From F23-D06 sp045132055 (GTDB lineage: Bacteria; Bacteroidota; Bacteroidia; Bacteroidales; WCHB1-69), in the NCBI GenBank assembly GCA_045132055.1, contig JBGURP010000039.1, positions 130,080 to 194,079 of the forward strand: 64,000 bases of DNA, read 5' to 3'. A program made the translations under genes and the position numbers. The notes beneath the pieces are model-generated. The model saw only the letters and a program-made list of their open reading frames with translations, did no database searches and had not been told where the DNA came from. Of this stretch, positions 9,368 to 17,444 are shown piece by piece. Within the stretch, counting starts at the first letter, position 1. Every line of letters starts with the position of its first letter.

Positions 9368-10315
9368 TTAATTATTTTGTGAATTTTTATTGAATTTCAA
9401 TAGCTGTTTTTGTACGTCCTTGGAGATTCTTTCTACCTCCTTGGTGTATTTGGTCTCTTCGTAGTTGAGGAGCATCCGGTTGCAGGCATCCAGGCAGGCT
9501 TTGTAACGTTCTTCTTGCTTGCGCACCACGCTCTTGCGTGCATACTCGTAGTTGTTAAGTACCAGATAGTAAATGGCTTCCGGTATCAGCGGGGAGTAGG
9601 AATACTCGTTGAAGAAGTTCTTGGCTGCAATCTGGCAAGCCTCGTAATGGTCGGTGTTGTAGTAGAGAATCAGCATCTCCAGATCCTTGCGGGCCAGCTT
9701 CAGGCGCAAAGCGTCCAGCATCGTGTTGCACTCCTCGATGTGGGCGTTGTCGGGATACGCCTGTATGAAGGCTTTGATCTGCTCGATGGCATATTCCGTG
9801 TTGCTCTGGTCCAGCGAGTAGTCGGGGCTGGTCTTGTAGATGGCAGAAGTGCCGTAGTAGAAGGCATCCTCGGTGCGTTCAGAGTTGGGATAGCGACGCA
9901 CGTAGTCGCGGAAGTGGAATGCAGCCATCTCGTAATCTCCGTTCATGTAGTAGGAGTGGGCGAACAGGAAGAGGATGGTGTCGGCGCGCGGAGTGCCTAA
10001 TGAGAGCGGATACAGGTCCTCGAAAACACCGGCGGCCGACAGGAATTGCTGGTTGTTGTAGTAGCGCATGGCGCGCTCATACTGCTGGTCGAAGTTCTCG
10101 AAGGTCACCTTCTTGCCCGTGATGGAAGTCTTGTACTTCTTGGGCTTTGTTGTTCCCTTCGTCTTTCCTTTTACCTTTCCTGCGGGTATGGTGTCACCAG
10201 CCAGCGTATTTTGGATGGAACAGGCCGAAACCCACGCAGGAAAATCTGCGGCATAAACTCCCGCAGAAGTAGTTAACAGTATTATAATCAATAACTTGAA
10301 ACTCTTCTTAACCAT
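9368..10315 (-). CDS. bamD: outer membrane protein assembly factor BamD
   Basis: BamD is the essential lipoprotein partner of BamA in inserting outer-membrane barrels. The 315-residue product carries tetratricopeptide-like helix pairs: FDQQYERAMRYYNNQQFLSAAGVFEDL, then DTILFLFAHSYYMNGDYEMAAFHFRDYV, matching BamD. After the hydrophobic segment (about 7-22), Cys32 lies in VSAC, which fits a lipobox pattern but is about ten residues further on than usual, so lipidation is uncertain. It is the first gene of the ten-gene operon; a -7 motif (10332-10339, minus strand) lies 17 bases upstream. Confidence 0.9.
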   Translation of the reverse strand: MVKKSFKLLIIILLTTSAGVYAADFPAWVSACSIQNTLAGDTIPAGKVKGKTKGTTKPKKYKTSITGKKVTFENFDQQYERAMRYYNNQQFLSAAGVFEDLYPLSLGTPRADTILFLFAHSYYMNGDYEMAAFHFRDYVRRYPNSERTEDAFYYGTSAIYKTSPDYSLDQSNTEYAIEQIKAFIQAYPDNAHIEECNTMLDALRLKLARKDLEMLILYYNTDHYEACQIAAKNFFNEYSYSPLIPEAIYYLVLNNYEYARKSVVRKQEERYKACLDACNRMLLNYEETKYTKEVERISKDVQKQLLKFNKNSQNN

Positions 10316-10331
10316 AGTATATCAAAACGTG

Positions 10332-10339
10332 CAAAAATA
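10332..10339 (-). promoter_or_regulatory. -7 promoter element of the bamD operon
   Basis: On the minus strand this reads TATTTTTG, the Bacteroidota -7 consensus TAnnTTTG. It lies 17 bases before the bamD start codon, so the transcript would have a very short leader. No well-spaced TTTG is seen at -33. The region 10316-10420 is a divergent promoter region shared with dnaX. Confidence 0.55.
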
Positions 10340-10363
10340 TAAAAAATTTTATACCCTAGTACT

Positions 10364-10395
10364 TTTGCAAAGGGCGGCCTTTTTTTGTATATTTG
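10364..10395 (+). promoter_or_regulatory. sigma-ABfr type promoter of dnaX
   Basis: The -33 element TTTG (10364-10367) and the -7 element TATATTTG (10388-10395) are separated by 20 bases, matching the Bacteroidota primary sigma factor consensus. The start of transcription would be near 10401, about 20 bases before the dnaX ATG. Confidence 0.75.
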
Positions 10396-10420
10396 CAGCT
10401 CGTTTTATAAAGATTGCAAT

Positions 10421-11548
10421 ATGGATAATTTTATCGTTTCCGCCCGAAAATACAGACCTACCACCTTCAAGTCAGTGGTGGGGCAGGAGTCTATCACCGC
10501 CACTTTGAAGAATGCCATCAAGACCGGACAGGTGGCGCAGGCGTTCCTCTTTTGCGGGCCGCGGGGTGTGGGCAAGACCACTTGTGCGCGTATCTTTGCC
10601 AAAGCCCTCAACTGTCAGCATCTGACGGAGGACTGCGAGCCCTGTAACGAGTGCGATTCCTGTCTGTCGTTCAACAACTCCGCTTCATTCAATGTGTTCG
10701 AGTTGGACGCTGCCTCCAACAATTCCGTGGAGGATATCCGCTCGCTGGTGGAGCAGGTGCACATTCCCCCGCAAGGAGCCAAGTACAAGGTCTATATCAT
10801 CGATGAGGTCCACATGCTGTCGGGCGCCGCGTTCAACGCTTTCCTGAAGACGCTGGAGGAACCGCCCGCGTACGCCAAGTTCATCATGGCTACCACCGAG
10901 AAACACAAGATTATCCCTACCATCCTGTCGCGTTGTCAGGTGTATGACTTCAAGCGCATCAACGAGAAGGACATCGTGCGTCACTTGCAGTATGTGGCTT
11001 CCCAGGAGGGCGTGTCTGCCGAAGAAGAAGCCCTGCATGTGGTGGCAGAGAAGGCAGACGGAGCCCTGCGCGACGCACTTTCCATCTTCGACCAGCTGGT
11101 GAGCTTCACGGGCAAGCAGATCACCTATAAGGCTACGATCGAGAATCTCAACGTTCTTGACGTGGACAACTACTTCAAGATCACGGACTTTTTGTTTAAT
11201 GATGACCCGTCCCCGGCCTTGTTGCTGCTGGATGACATTTTGGCCAAGGGATTCGAGGCCCAGCACTTCATCGCGGGTCTCGCTGCTCATTTCCGTAACC
11301 TGCTGATGGCGAAAACACCGGCTACGGTGCAACTGCTGGAGACCTCCGACAATATCAAGAACCATCTTCTGGAGCAGTCGCAGAAAGTGGATAAACAGCT
11401 GTTGCTGCGCGCGATGGAGCTCGCCAACCAGTGCGACTTCAATTACAAGATGTCCAACAACAAGCGACTGTCGGTGGAGTTGTGCCTCTTGCAGATAAAT
11501 GCCAATTACGTCTATAAAAAGGCGAGGCAATCGCAGGAGCGTAAATAA
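10421..11548 (+). CDS. dnaX: DNA polymerase III gamma/tau, N-terminal ATPase part
   Basis: This is the clamp-loader ATPase that loads the sliding clamp and bridges polymerases. The chosen start gives MDNFIVSARKYRP, the usual beginning in this phylum. Walker A GPRGVGKTT lies at 46-54, the zinc cysteines between about 64 and 80 (CEPCNECDSC), and Walker B IIDEVHMLSG near 126. The frame stops at 11546-11548 after 375 residues, shorter than typical Bacteroidota DnaX (about 600). The missing tau C-terminus is found in the +1 frame from 11499. The shortened product would correspond to gamma. See the separate entry and finding on the frame split. Confidence 0.95.
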   Translation: MDNFIVSARKYRPTTFKSVVGQESITATLKNAIKTGQVAQAFLFCGPRGVGKTTCARIFAKALNCQHLTEDCEPCNECDSCLSFNNSASFNVFELDAASNNSVEDIRSLVEQVHIPPQGAKYKVYIIDEVHMLSGAAFNAFLKTLEEPPAYAKFIMATTEKHKIIPTILSRCQVYDFKRINEKDIVRHLQYVASQEGVSAEEEALHVVAEKADGALRDALSIFDQLVSFTGKQITYKATIENLNVLDVDNYFKITDFLFNDDPSPALLLLDDILAKGFEAQHFIAGLAAHFRNLLMAKTPATVQLLETSDNIKNHLLEQSQKVDKQLLLRAMELANQCDFNYKMSNNKRLSVELCLLQINANYVYKKARQSQERK

Positions 11549-12194
11549 CCCAGAGGGTGGAACGGCATCCACCACGGAAACGGGTACGGTAGCCGTATCA
11601 TTTTCCGATAAGCCGCAAATCTCCAATCAGTCGTTCAAGTATCCGGGGACACCTCCCATACAGAAGATCCCGTCCATACAGGCAGTGTTGGAGACCCCGA
11701 GCGTGAAGCCGGTGAGCGAGCCGCCGAAGCAGGAGCTTGCACCGGAGTCGGCAACGACCCAAGAGGCTGTCAACGAGCCACAACCGGCAGCGACAGAAAT
11801 GGCCGCCGAAGAAAAAGTTCAGGAACCCCAGGAAAAGGAACCTGAAGCTTTCGAGACGTGCTGGAAACAGCTCTTTGAAGAATTGTTTTCCAACAACCCG
11901 ATGATTTACCACCCGTTGAAAGAGAAAATCCCCACGTTGGAGGATGGTGTGATCAAGGTTGAGGTGCTGAACGATTTCCAGAAAGACCAGTATGAGATGC
12001 GCAAGCGTGCGGTGCTGGAATACTGGCGCAACCATTTCACTACCAATGTGGATGACTTGGAGATTGTCGTCAATGAGAATATGGAAATGAAAAAGATCAT
12101 CTATAGTTCAGAAGATAAGATGAAGAATCTGGAGGAACAAAACCCCGAAATCCGGAATTTTCTCCAGGTGCTGAATTTCAGAGTGAAAGATTAA
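11499..12194 (+). CDS. dnaX: tau C-terminal part of dnaX in the +1 frame
   Basis: This 231-residue frame begins right after an in-frame TAA (11496-11498) and overlaps the end of the dnaX N-terminal part by 50 bases. It opens with a Pro/Glu/Thr-rich linker. A globular tail follows, with ETCWKQLFEELF, FQKDQYEMRKRAVLEYWR and LEEQNPEIRNFLQVLNF, which resembles the conserved C-terminus of Bacteroidota DnaX tau. It could be joined to the first part by +1 frameshifting at the five-A run 11516-11520, started separately at ATG 11499, or result from a one-base insertion (natural or assembly error). I see no strong Shine-Dalgarno before 11499. Confidence 0.85.
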   Translation: MPITSIKRRGNRRSVNNPEGGTASTTETGTVAVSFSDKPQISNQSFKYPGTPPIQKIPSIQAVLETPSVKPVSEPPKQELAPESATTQEAVNEPQPAATEMAAEEKVQEPQEKEPEAFETCWKQLFEELFSNNPMIYHPLKEKIPTLEDGVIKVEVLNDFQKDQYEMRKRAVLEYWRNHFTTNVDDLEIVVNENMEMKKIIYSSEDKMKNLEEQNPEIRNFLQVLNFRVKD

Positions 12195-12221
12195 ATGAAA
12201 AACACATCAAAACATACTGTT

Positions 12222-14102
12222 ATGAAAAAGATTTTACTACTTGTCGCAATATTTTGTTCCATAATGCTCTCATACGGGCAAGCGTGGTTGGATAAGGCAG
12301 TGCCAGACGGACGTGTGGACAGCGTTTGGGCTGGTGAGGGCCTGCCTCAAGGCTTCACGGGCGAAGGGGTGATCATCGGTATCACCGACTGGGGCTTCGA
12401 CTACACGCATCCGGTGTTTTATGACACTAACATGATCCACTACCGCGTGCTTCGTGCGTGGGACCAGTACAAGAAATCGGGTCCTGCTCCGGCGGGTTAT
12501 GACTATGGTACGGAATATGTGGGAGCAGAGGAGCTTCTGAATGCCCATTGCGATACTATCAACCCATACGATTACGGCTATCACGGAACACATTGTGCCT
12601 CCATCGCGGGCGGTGCAGGTGCCGGTACAGTCTATCGGGGCGTGGCTCCGGAGGCAGAATTCCTGTTCGCCTCCTTTGATATCACCGACCAAAATGTGAT
12701 TGATGCCTGGAACTGGATGTACGACGTGGCCCAGCAGGAAGGCAAGCGCCTCGTCATCAGCATGAGCTGGGGCGTCTATACGCTGGACAATATGGATGGC
12801 ACAGGTGCTCTGGCCGACGAGGTGCGCCGCCTCTCTGACCTGGGTGTAGTATTTGTAACCTCTGCAGGCAACAACGGCGATGAGAATTTCCACGTGAAAT
12901 ACGACTTTTCACAGAACGCTGGAGATACCATGCGCACGTGTATGCAAACCCCATACTCCTATAACAATCTTTGGGGCTCATCCGTCACCATGACGAATTC
13001 TGCTAATAGTCCTTTCCAATTCTCCATGATGGTGATGGACAACTCTTACAACATCATCACATCCACCCCGTTTATTTCCACAGCAGCTGGCGATGTTACG
13101 CTAGACACGTTCATCGTGGTGAACAACGATACGTTGCCTTATCGCTATGAGGTTCGATCCACTAACGAGTATAACCAAGCACCAGCTGCCCGATTGATTG
13201 TGAAAAAAGACACACGCTACAAGTTCGGTCTGGCTGTGACAGCCGAGCAAGGTGTGTTCCATGCTTGGAATGTGATAGAACTCACCAAGGCTTGGGGCAA
13301 CACGGGAGTCCCCTTTATGAAACCGTCTTCTCATCCCGACTGGATTGCTGGTGACAACCAATATGGCATCAGCACGCCGGCAAACATCGACGAGATAATC
13401 ACGGTGGCAGCTCACCAAGCCATGTACACTTACGGCGCAGGATATACCAATGGCGGCAATATTGCCGACTTTTCCAGCGCGGGCCCAGGTATGGGCAATG
13501 TGCTGAAGCCTGAAATTTCGGCCCCGGGCAAGAGTGTTGTATCTGCAATTTCTTCATATACAAATTCTTATAGTGGTAGCTATGTGGCGACTATCGATTT
13601 TAACGGGCGCGACTATAAGTTCGCCTCTCTGTCAGGTACCTCCATGTCATGCCCGTTTGTGGCAGGCGTGGTGGCTCTGATTTTGCAAGCCAACCCCTAT
13701 CTGTCAGTAGCCCAAGTGCGTGAAATCATTGATGAAACTGCTTATGCTGACAAATACACCGTGCAGCATGGAGCAAACCGTTTTGGATATGGCAAAATCA
13801 ACGCCTATCAGGCGGTGCTCAGAGCGCTGAACACTGTGAGCGTGGAGGACTATACGGAAACGGCTGTCACCCAGTACACTGTCTTCCCCAACCCGACAGA
13901 TGGACAGTGTTATGTGACCGTGAACAGTGATGCTACGCAGATTAATTATGCATTGTACGACCTGACTGGCAGGGTTATTGCTAAGAACCAAATGCTGCCG
14001 GGAGTCAATCATTTGGATATGCAATCATTGCCCTCCGGCTGTTACATTCTCCGCCTTACCGACGGCAATCAAATCGTAACGAAGAAAATCGTCAAACACT
14101 AA
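12222..14102 (+). CDS. secreted subtilisin-like (S8) serine protease with type IX sorting domain
   Basis: The chosen start gives signal peptide MKKILLLVAIFCSIMLSYGQ; an upstream ATG at 12195 would add nine residues before it. The 626-residue protein shows the S8 triad: Asp56 in GITDWGFDYTHP, His121 in YHGTHCASIAGG and Ser474 in SGTSMSCPFVAGV. A beta domain is inserted between His and Ser. The last 80 residues have the type IX sorting pattern (VFPNPTDGQ, then GCYILRLTDG and KKIVKH), so the product is likely carried across the outer membrane and anchored or released there. It starts directly after the dnaX tail and may be read from the same transcript. Confidence 0.95.
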   Translation: MKKILLLVAIFCSIMLSYGQAWLDKAVPDGRVDSVWAGEGLPQGFTGEGVIIGITDWGFDYTHPVFYDTNMIHYRVLRAWDQYKKSGPAPAGYDYGTEYVGAEELLNAHCDTINPYDYGYHGTHCASIAGGAGAGTVYRGVAPEAEFLFASFDITDQNVIDAWNWMYDVAQQEGKRLVISMSWGVYTLDNMDGTGALADEVRRLSDLGVVFVTSAGNNGDENFHVKYDFSQNAGDTMRTCMQTPYSYNNLWGSSVTMTNSANSPFQFSMMVMDNSYNIITSTPFISTAAGDVTLDTFIVVNNDTLPYRYEVRSTNEYNQAPAARLIVKKDTRYKFGLAVTAEQGVFHAWNVIELTKAWGNTGVPFMKPSSHPDWIAGDNQYGISTPANIDEIITVAAHQAMYTYGAGYTNGGNIADFSSAGPGMGNVLKPEISAPGKSVVSAISSYTNSYSGSYVATIDFNGRDYKFASLSGTSMSCPFVAGVVALILQANPYLSVAQVREIIDETAYADKYTVQHGANRFGYGKINAYQAVLRALNTVSVEDYTETAVTQYTVFPNPTDGQCYVTVNSDATQINYALYDLTGRVIAKNQMLPGVNHLDMQSLPSGCYILRLTDGNQIVTKKIVKH

Positions 14103-14105
14103 ATT

Positions 14106-14255
14106 GCAACTCATACCCCAACTCCTCACTCCTCACTCCTCACTGCTCACTCCTAACTGCTCACTCCTAACTGCTAACTCCTAACTGCTCACTCCTAACT
14201 GCTCACTCTAATCTCTAATCTCTAAACTATTAACTCTAAACTCTAAACTATCATC
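14106..14255 (+). repeat. G-poor short tandem repeat leader before relA/spoT
   Basis: About 150 bases of degenerate tandem units run up to the ATG of the next gene. They begin as ACTCCTC and ACTGCTC / CTAACTG units and end as CTAAACT heptads. The sense strand is almost free of G. Similar tracts precede hflX (minus strand) and the M20 dipeptidase. Confidence 0.7.
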
Positions 14256-16367
14256 ATGTCCCCCCAACCCTACATCCCCGACGAGGCACTCGAAAACAAG
14301 ACGATTGTGCGCAAGTATCGCGAGTTGCTGACCGTGCTCTATCATAAAACGAATGAGGAGCAGCGCAAGCAGATACGAAAGGCTTTCGTGCTGGCCACCA
14401 ATGCGCACAATGGTGTGCGCCGCAAGAGTGGAGAGCCCTATATCTACCACCCGATTGCCGTGGCGATGATTTGCTGCCAGGAGATGAACTTGGGTACCAC
14501 CTCCGTGGTCTGTGCCTTGCTGCACGATGTGGTGGAGGACACGGAATACACGCTGGAGGATATTCGGGATATGTTCGGCGATGTGGTGGCGGAGATTATT
14601 GACGGGTTGACAAAAATTGAAGATTTGGTGCTGGATGACAGAAGCAGCTCCATACAGGCAGAGAACTTCCGCAAGATTTTCCTCTCCATGTCCAAGGATG
14701 TCAGGGTAATCTTGATCAAGTTGGCAGACCGTTTGCACAATATGCGCACGCTGGAATCTATGCCGCCCGAGAAGCAGCTGAAGATTGCGTCCGAGACCTC
14801 CTATTTCTACGTCCCGTTTGCGCACCGTCTGGGTTTGTATTCCATCAAGAGCGAACTAGAGGATTATGCCATGCGCTATACGGACCCGGCCGACTATTAT
14901 GCAATTGCCGAGCGGATGAAGGAGACCGAGGAGGAGCGTGCCGCCTTGATTGCCGACTTTGTAAAACCGATTCAGGAGACCTTGGAGGCCAACGGCATCC
15001 ATGCGGAGGTGTCTTCCCGTACCAAATCCATCTGCTCCATCCATCAGAAAATCTTGCGCAAGAAGGTGAACTTCGACGATATCTATGATATTTTTGCCGT
15101 GAGATTTGTCTTTGACAGCCCTGTGGATGAAGAATTTGAGATTTGTTGGAAGATTTACAAGATAGTCTGCCTGCTATACCAAACCAATCCCAAGCGTGAT
15201 CGCAACTTCCTGACACATCCCAAAGCCAATGGGTATCAGTCGCTGCACGTCACCGCCATGAGCAAGGCCGGCAAGTGGGTGGAGGTGCAGATTCGCTCCA
15301 AACGCATGGACGAAATTGCGGAGAAGGGTCTGGCGGCTCACTACAAGTACAAGGAAGAGGGTGGCGACACGGTGGACACCAATGTCAACGACCGGCTGGA
15401 AGACTGGCTCCGGAAAACCCGCGAGATTCTCAGCAGTAAGGATGCTGATGCGTTGGATTTCCTGAACGAAGTGAAACTGAATCTCGGATTGAAAGAGGTG
15501 TATGTGTTCACGCCCAAGGGCGACATGAAAACGCTGCCCGCCGGCGCGAGCGTGCTGGACTTGGCGTATGCCTTGCACACCAACCTCGGCGACCACTGTA
15601 TCGGGGCCAAGGTGAACTATAACATTGTGCCCGTGGACAAGGTGCTGGAAAACGGCGATCAGGTGGAGATTATCACCTCTAAGAAGCAGACGCCCAAGGC
15701 AGAGTGGCTTAAGGTTGTGAGAACCCCAAAAGCACGTCGCAGCATACGGGAGCATTTGAAATCAGAGCAGATTGACAGTCCTGAATCGAAAAAGAAGTCC
15801 AAGGATAGCAACAAGGAATTGAAGGAGTTCCGCCAGAAAGTCTCCGAGGAGATTTCCAACAAGTCTCTTGACGAGTTGATTGACGAACAGTTGACCGCTA
15901 CGCCGAACGTCTTCATGCTGGATGAAAAATACGAAACCATCAAGTATGTCATTGCCACATGTTGCAACCCCATTCCCGGTGACCAGGTGGTGGGATTCCA
16001 AGTGTCGGACGACAAGATTGTGGTGCACCAGACCAACTGCCCATACGCCATCGAGCAGATGTCCAAGTTCGGCAACCGTATTATCAAGACCAAATGGCGC
16101 AAGGGCCAGCATATCGCTTTCTTGTCGGGTATCCGCATCTCAGGCTTCGACCGCAAGGGTATGATCAAGGAAATCATCGATATTGTTTCTTCCCAGATGG
16201 ACTTGAACATTCGTTCCTTGAATATCGAGACAAAGAATAATGTGTTCAACGGCACGCTGATGTTATACATACAGAGTGTCCGCGCTCTGACAGACCTTAT
16301 CCAATCCCTGCAGAAGATTGACCAGATTGAGAAAGTGGAAAGGATAGGATATTATGACATTAATTGA
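14256..16367 (+). CDS. relA/spoT: bifunctional (p)ppGpp synthetase/hydrolase
   Basis: This is the stringent-response enzyme that makes and degrades (p)ppGpp. The 703-residue protein has an HD hydrolase domain (H51, and LLHDVVEDT with HD at 90-91). The synthetase domain (RTKSICSIHQK near 254, NGYQSLHV near 326, WVEVQIRSKRMDEIAEKGLAAH after it) follows, then a TGS domain (about 410-470), a CCNPIPGD zinc/helical motif (about 570) and a C-terminal ACT domain. Both catalytic halves appear intact. Its leader is the G-poor repeat tract; no clear -7 element is visible in it, so transcription may come from upstream. Confidence 0.96.
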   Translation: MSPQPYIPDEALENKTIVRKYRELLTVLYHKTNEEQRKQIRKAFVLATNAHNGVRRKSGEPYIYHPIAVAMICCQEMNLGTTSVVCALLHDVVEDTEYTLEDIRDMFGDVVAEIIDGLTKIEDLVLDDRSSSIQAENFRKIFLSMSKDVRVILIKLADRLHNMRTLESMPPEKQLKIASETSYFYVPFAHRLGLYSIKSELEDYAMRYTDPADYYAIAERMKETEEERAALIADFVKPIQETLEANGIHAEVSSRTKSICSIHQKILRKKVNFDDIYDIFAVRFVFDSPVDEEFEICWKIYKIVCLLYQTNPKRDRNFLTHPKANGYQSLHVTAMSKAGKWVEVQIRSKRMDEIAEKGLAAHYKYKEEGGDTVDTNVNDRLEDWLRKTREILSSKDADALDFLNEVKLNLGLKEVYVFTPKGDMKTLPAGASVLDLAYALHTNLGDHCIGAKVNYNIVPVDKVLENGDQVEIITSKKQTPKAEWLKVVRTPKARRSIREHLKSEQIDSPESKKKSKDSNKELKEFRQKVSEEISNKSLDELIDEQLTATPNVFMLDEKYETIKYVIATCCNPIPGDQVVGFQVSDDKIVVHQTNCPYAIEQMSKFGNRIIKTKWRKGQHIAFLSGIRISGFDRKGMIKEIIDIVSSQMDLNIRSLNIETKNNVFNGTLMLYIQSVRALTDLIQSLQKIDQIEKVERIGYYDIN

Positions 16368-16406
16368 GAATTAAGGATTAAATATTAACCCCAAAAACCT
16401 AATGAT

Positions 16407-16637
16407 ATGAAAGCTTCAGAAATTTTCGCATTTGTCGCAGGTGCGGCAGCCGCTACAGGAATCACCCTTCTTTTTACGACAGAAAAGGGTAAGAATCTCC
16501 GTGAAGAAGTGAAAAAGAACCTCACCAAAGAGGAGATTGACAAGTTGATTGAGAAACTGAAACGCCAGCGTGCAGATGCTCCTACGGAGGCAGAGATGGC
16601 CGAAGAGGATGTTTTCGAAGACGATGGCCAAGAATAA
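16407..16637 (+). CDS. YtxH-domain small membrane protein
   Basis: The 76-residue product has an N-terminal glycine/alanine-rich membrane segment (IFAFVAGAAAATGITLLF) followed by TEKGKNLREEVKKN and a charged helical tail. This is the YtxH pattern (G-x-x-x-G membrane anchor, then T-x-x-G-x-x-x-R). YtxH proteins are small stress-linked membrane proteins of unknown mechanism. It leads a three-gene group with the holin-like gene and a third protein. Confidence 0.8.
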   Translation: MKASEIFAFVAGAAAATGITLLFTTEKGKNLREEVKKNLTKEEIDKLIEKLKRQRADAPTEAEMAEEDVFEDDGQE

Positions 16638-16643
16638 ACGGAT

Positions 16644-17042
16644 ATGGATTTGCTGAAAAGGATTTTCGGGCGGTCGGAGCGCAACGAGCGTACCATCGAT
16701 GATTTGAAGGTGTACCTCTCCCAGCGTTACGACCTCCTGAAACTGGAATTGTTGGGAAAATCATCGCAGATACTGTCGGTGATTTTTTCCATGCTCATTG
16801 TGCTGGTGTGTGCCCTGGCGGTGTTGATTTACCTGTCGTCGGCCCTCATCAGCTGGCTTACCATCGCCCTGAATGCAGGATGGGCTTACCTCATTGTGTG
16901 TGGCCTTTTTATCCTGATCATCATTTTTGTTTTGATGTACAAGGACAAGCTGTTCGTCAAACCGCTGATTCGCAAGTTCAGCCGGATTTTGTATGGCGGT
17001 AATGACGATGAAGCAGAAGAGAAAGGAGGTGACCATGAGTAA
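16644..17042 (+). CDS. holin-like (DUF1469 / phage holin III superfamily) membrane protein
   Basis: The 132-residue protein has an amphipathic N-terminus with YLSQRYDLLKLELLGK and two membrane segments (about 45-70 and 78-100), then a cytoplasmic acidic tail. This is the chromosomal holin III superfamily, common in Bacteroidota beside YtxH genes and not evidence of a prophage. The function is unknown. Its stop overlaps the start of the following gene by eight bases. Confidence 0.78.
   Translation: MDLLKRIFGRSERNERTIDDLKVYLSQRYDLLKLELLGKSSQILSVIFSMLIVLVCALAVLIYLSSALISWLTIALNAGWAYLIVCGLFILIIIFVLMYKDKLFVKPLIRKFSRILYGGNDDEAEEKGGDHE
17021..17031 (+). promoter_or_regulatory. unusually strong Shine-Dalgarno for the gene at 17035
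   Basis: The bases GAAAGGAGGTG lie immediately before GTG-ACC-ATG context and 4-6 bases ahead of the ATG at 17035. Strong anti-16S matches are uncommon in this phylum. This one lies inside the end of the holin-like gene and supports the choice of 17035 as start rather than the in-frame upstream ATG at 16993. Confidence 0.6.
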
Positions 17043-17382
17043 AAGTCCATTTGAAAACTTGCAGCAAATTGAGGCTCGCAAGCAACAGCTGCGTCAGCAG
17101 ATAGAACGCCAGGAAGAGAAGCTTGGAAAGGATTTCGATCTCTATAAGGATGATACGGAAACCTTAAAGAAGTTCTGGTCCGGCGTGAAGGGCGTTCGCC
17201 GTTTTGGTCAAAACTTCAGCCTGTCGGGAGTCTCACAGGCGGTGCAGACAGTTCGTGCCCTGCCCATCGGCAAAGCTGCCAAGACATCTGGCGGCAAGTC
17301 GGGATGGCTCGCGGCCTTCGCTCTCGGGGCTGAGGTGGTGGGTTGGATTGTGAAGCGTCGTCGGAACAAGAAGGTTGATTGA
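17035..17382 (+). CDS. conserved small protein of the YtxH/holin group
   Basis: The 115-residue product starts at 17035, overlapping the previous stop, after a strong ribosome-binding site. It has an N-terminal coiled-coil-like Glu/Gln/Arg-rich helix (IEARKQQLRQQIERQEEKL), a middle amphipathic section and a C-terminal Gly/Ala segment (GWLAAFALGAEVVGWIV) followed by KRRRNKK, which may dip into the membrane. I do not recognise a named family. Its position suggests it works with the two small membrane proteins upstream. Confidence 0.75.
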   Translation: MSKSPFENLQQIEARKQQLRQQIERQEEKLGKDFDLYKDDTETLKKFWSGVKGVRRFGQNFSLSGVSQAVQTVRALPIGKAAKTSGGKSGWLAAFALGAEVVGWIVKRRRNKKVD

Positions 17383-17390
17383 AAAAAGTG

Positions 17391-17398
17391 TACTTTTG
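17391..17398 (+). promoter_or_regulatory. -7 promoter element of fbaA
   Basis: The sequence TACTTTTG matches TAnnTTTG and lies 46 bases before the aldolase ATG. No good TTTG is seen at the expected -33 distance. Confidence 0.5.
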
Positions 17399-17444
17399 CA
17401 GGTATCATTTCGAGTAATAATATTAACTAAACAACATAAACATC

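Noticed and set aside
10685..11626. 313-residue minus-strand frame opposite dnaX
   Set aside because: It mirrors the DnaX codons and has no signal, domain or promoter of its own.
14106..14255. CRISPR or telomere-like array
   Set aside because: The units are 7-10 bases without unique spacers and are degenerate; no cas genes are present.
16644..17042. Prophage lysis cassette
   Set aside because: Holin-like proteins next to YtxH genes are ordinary chromosomal genes in this phylum; no endolysin or phage structural gene is near.
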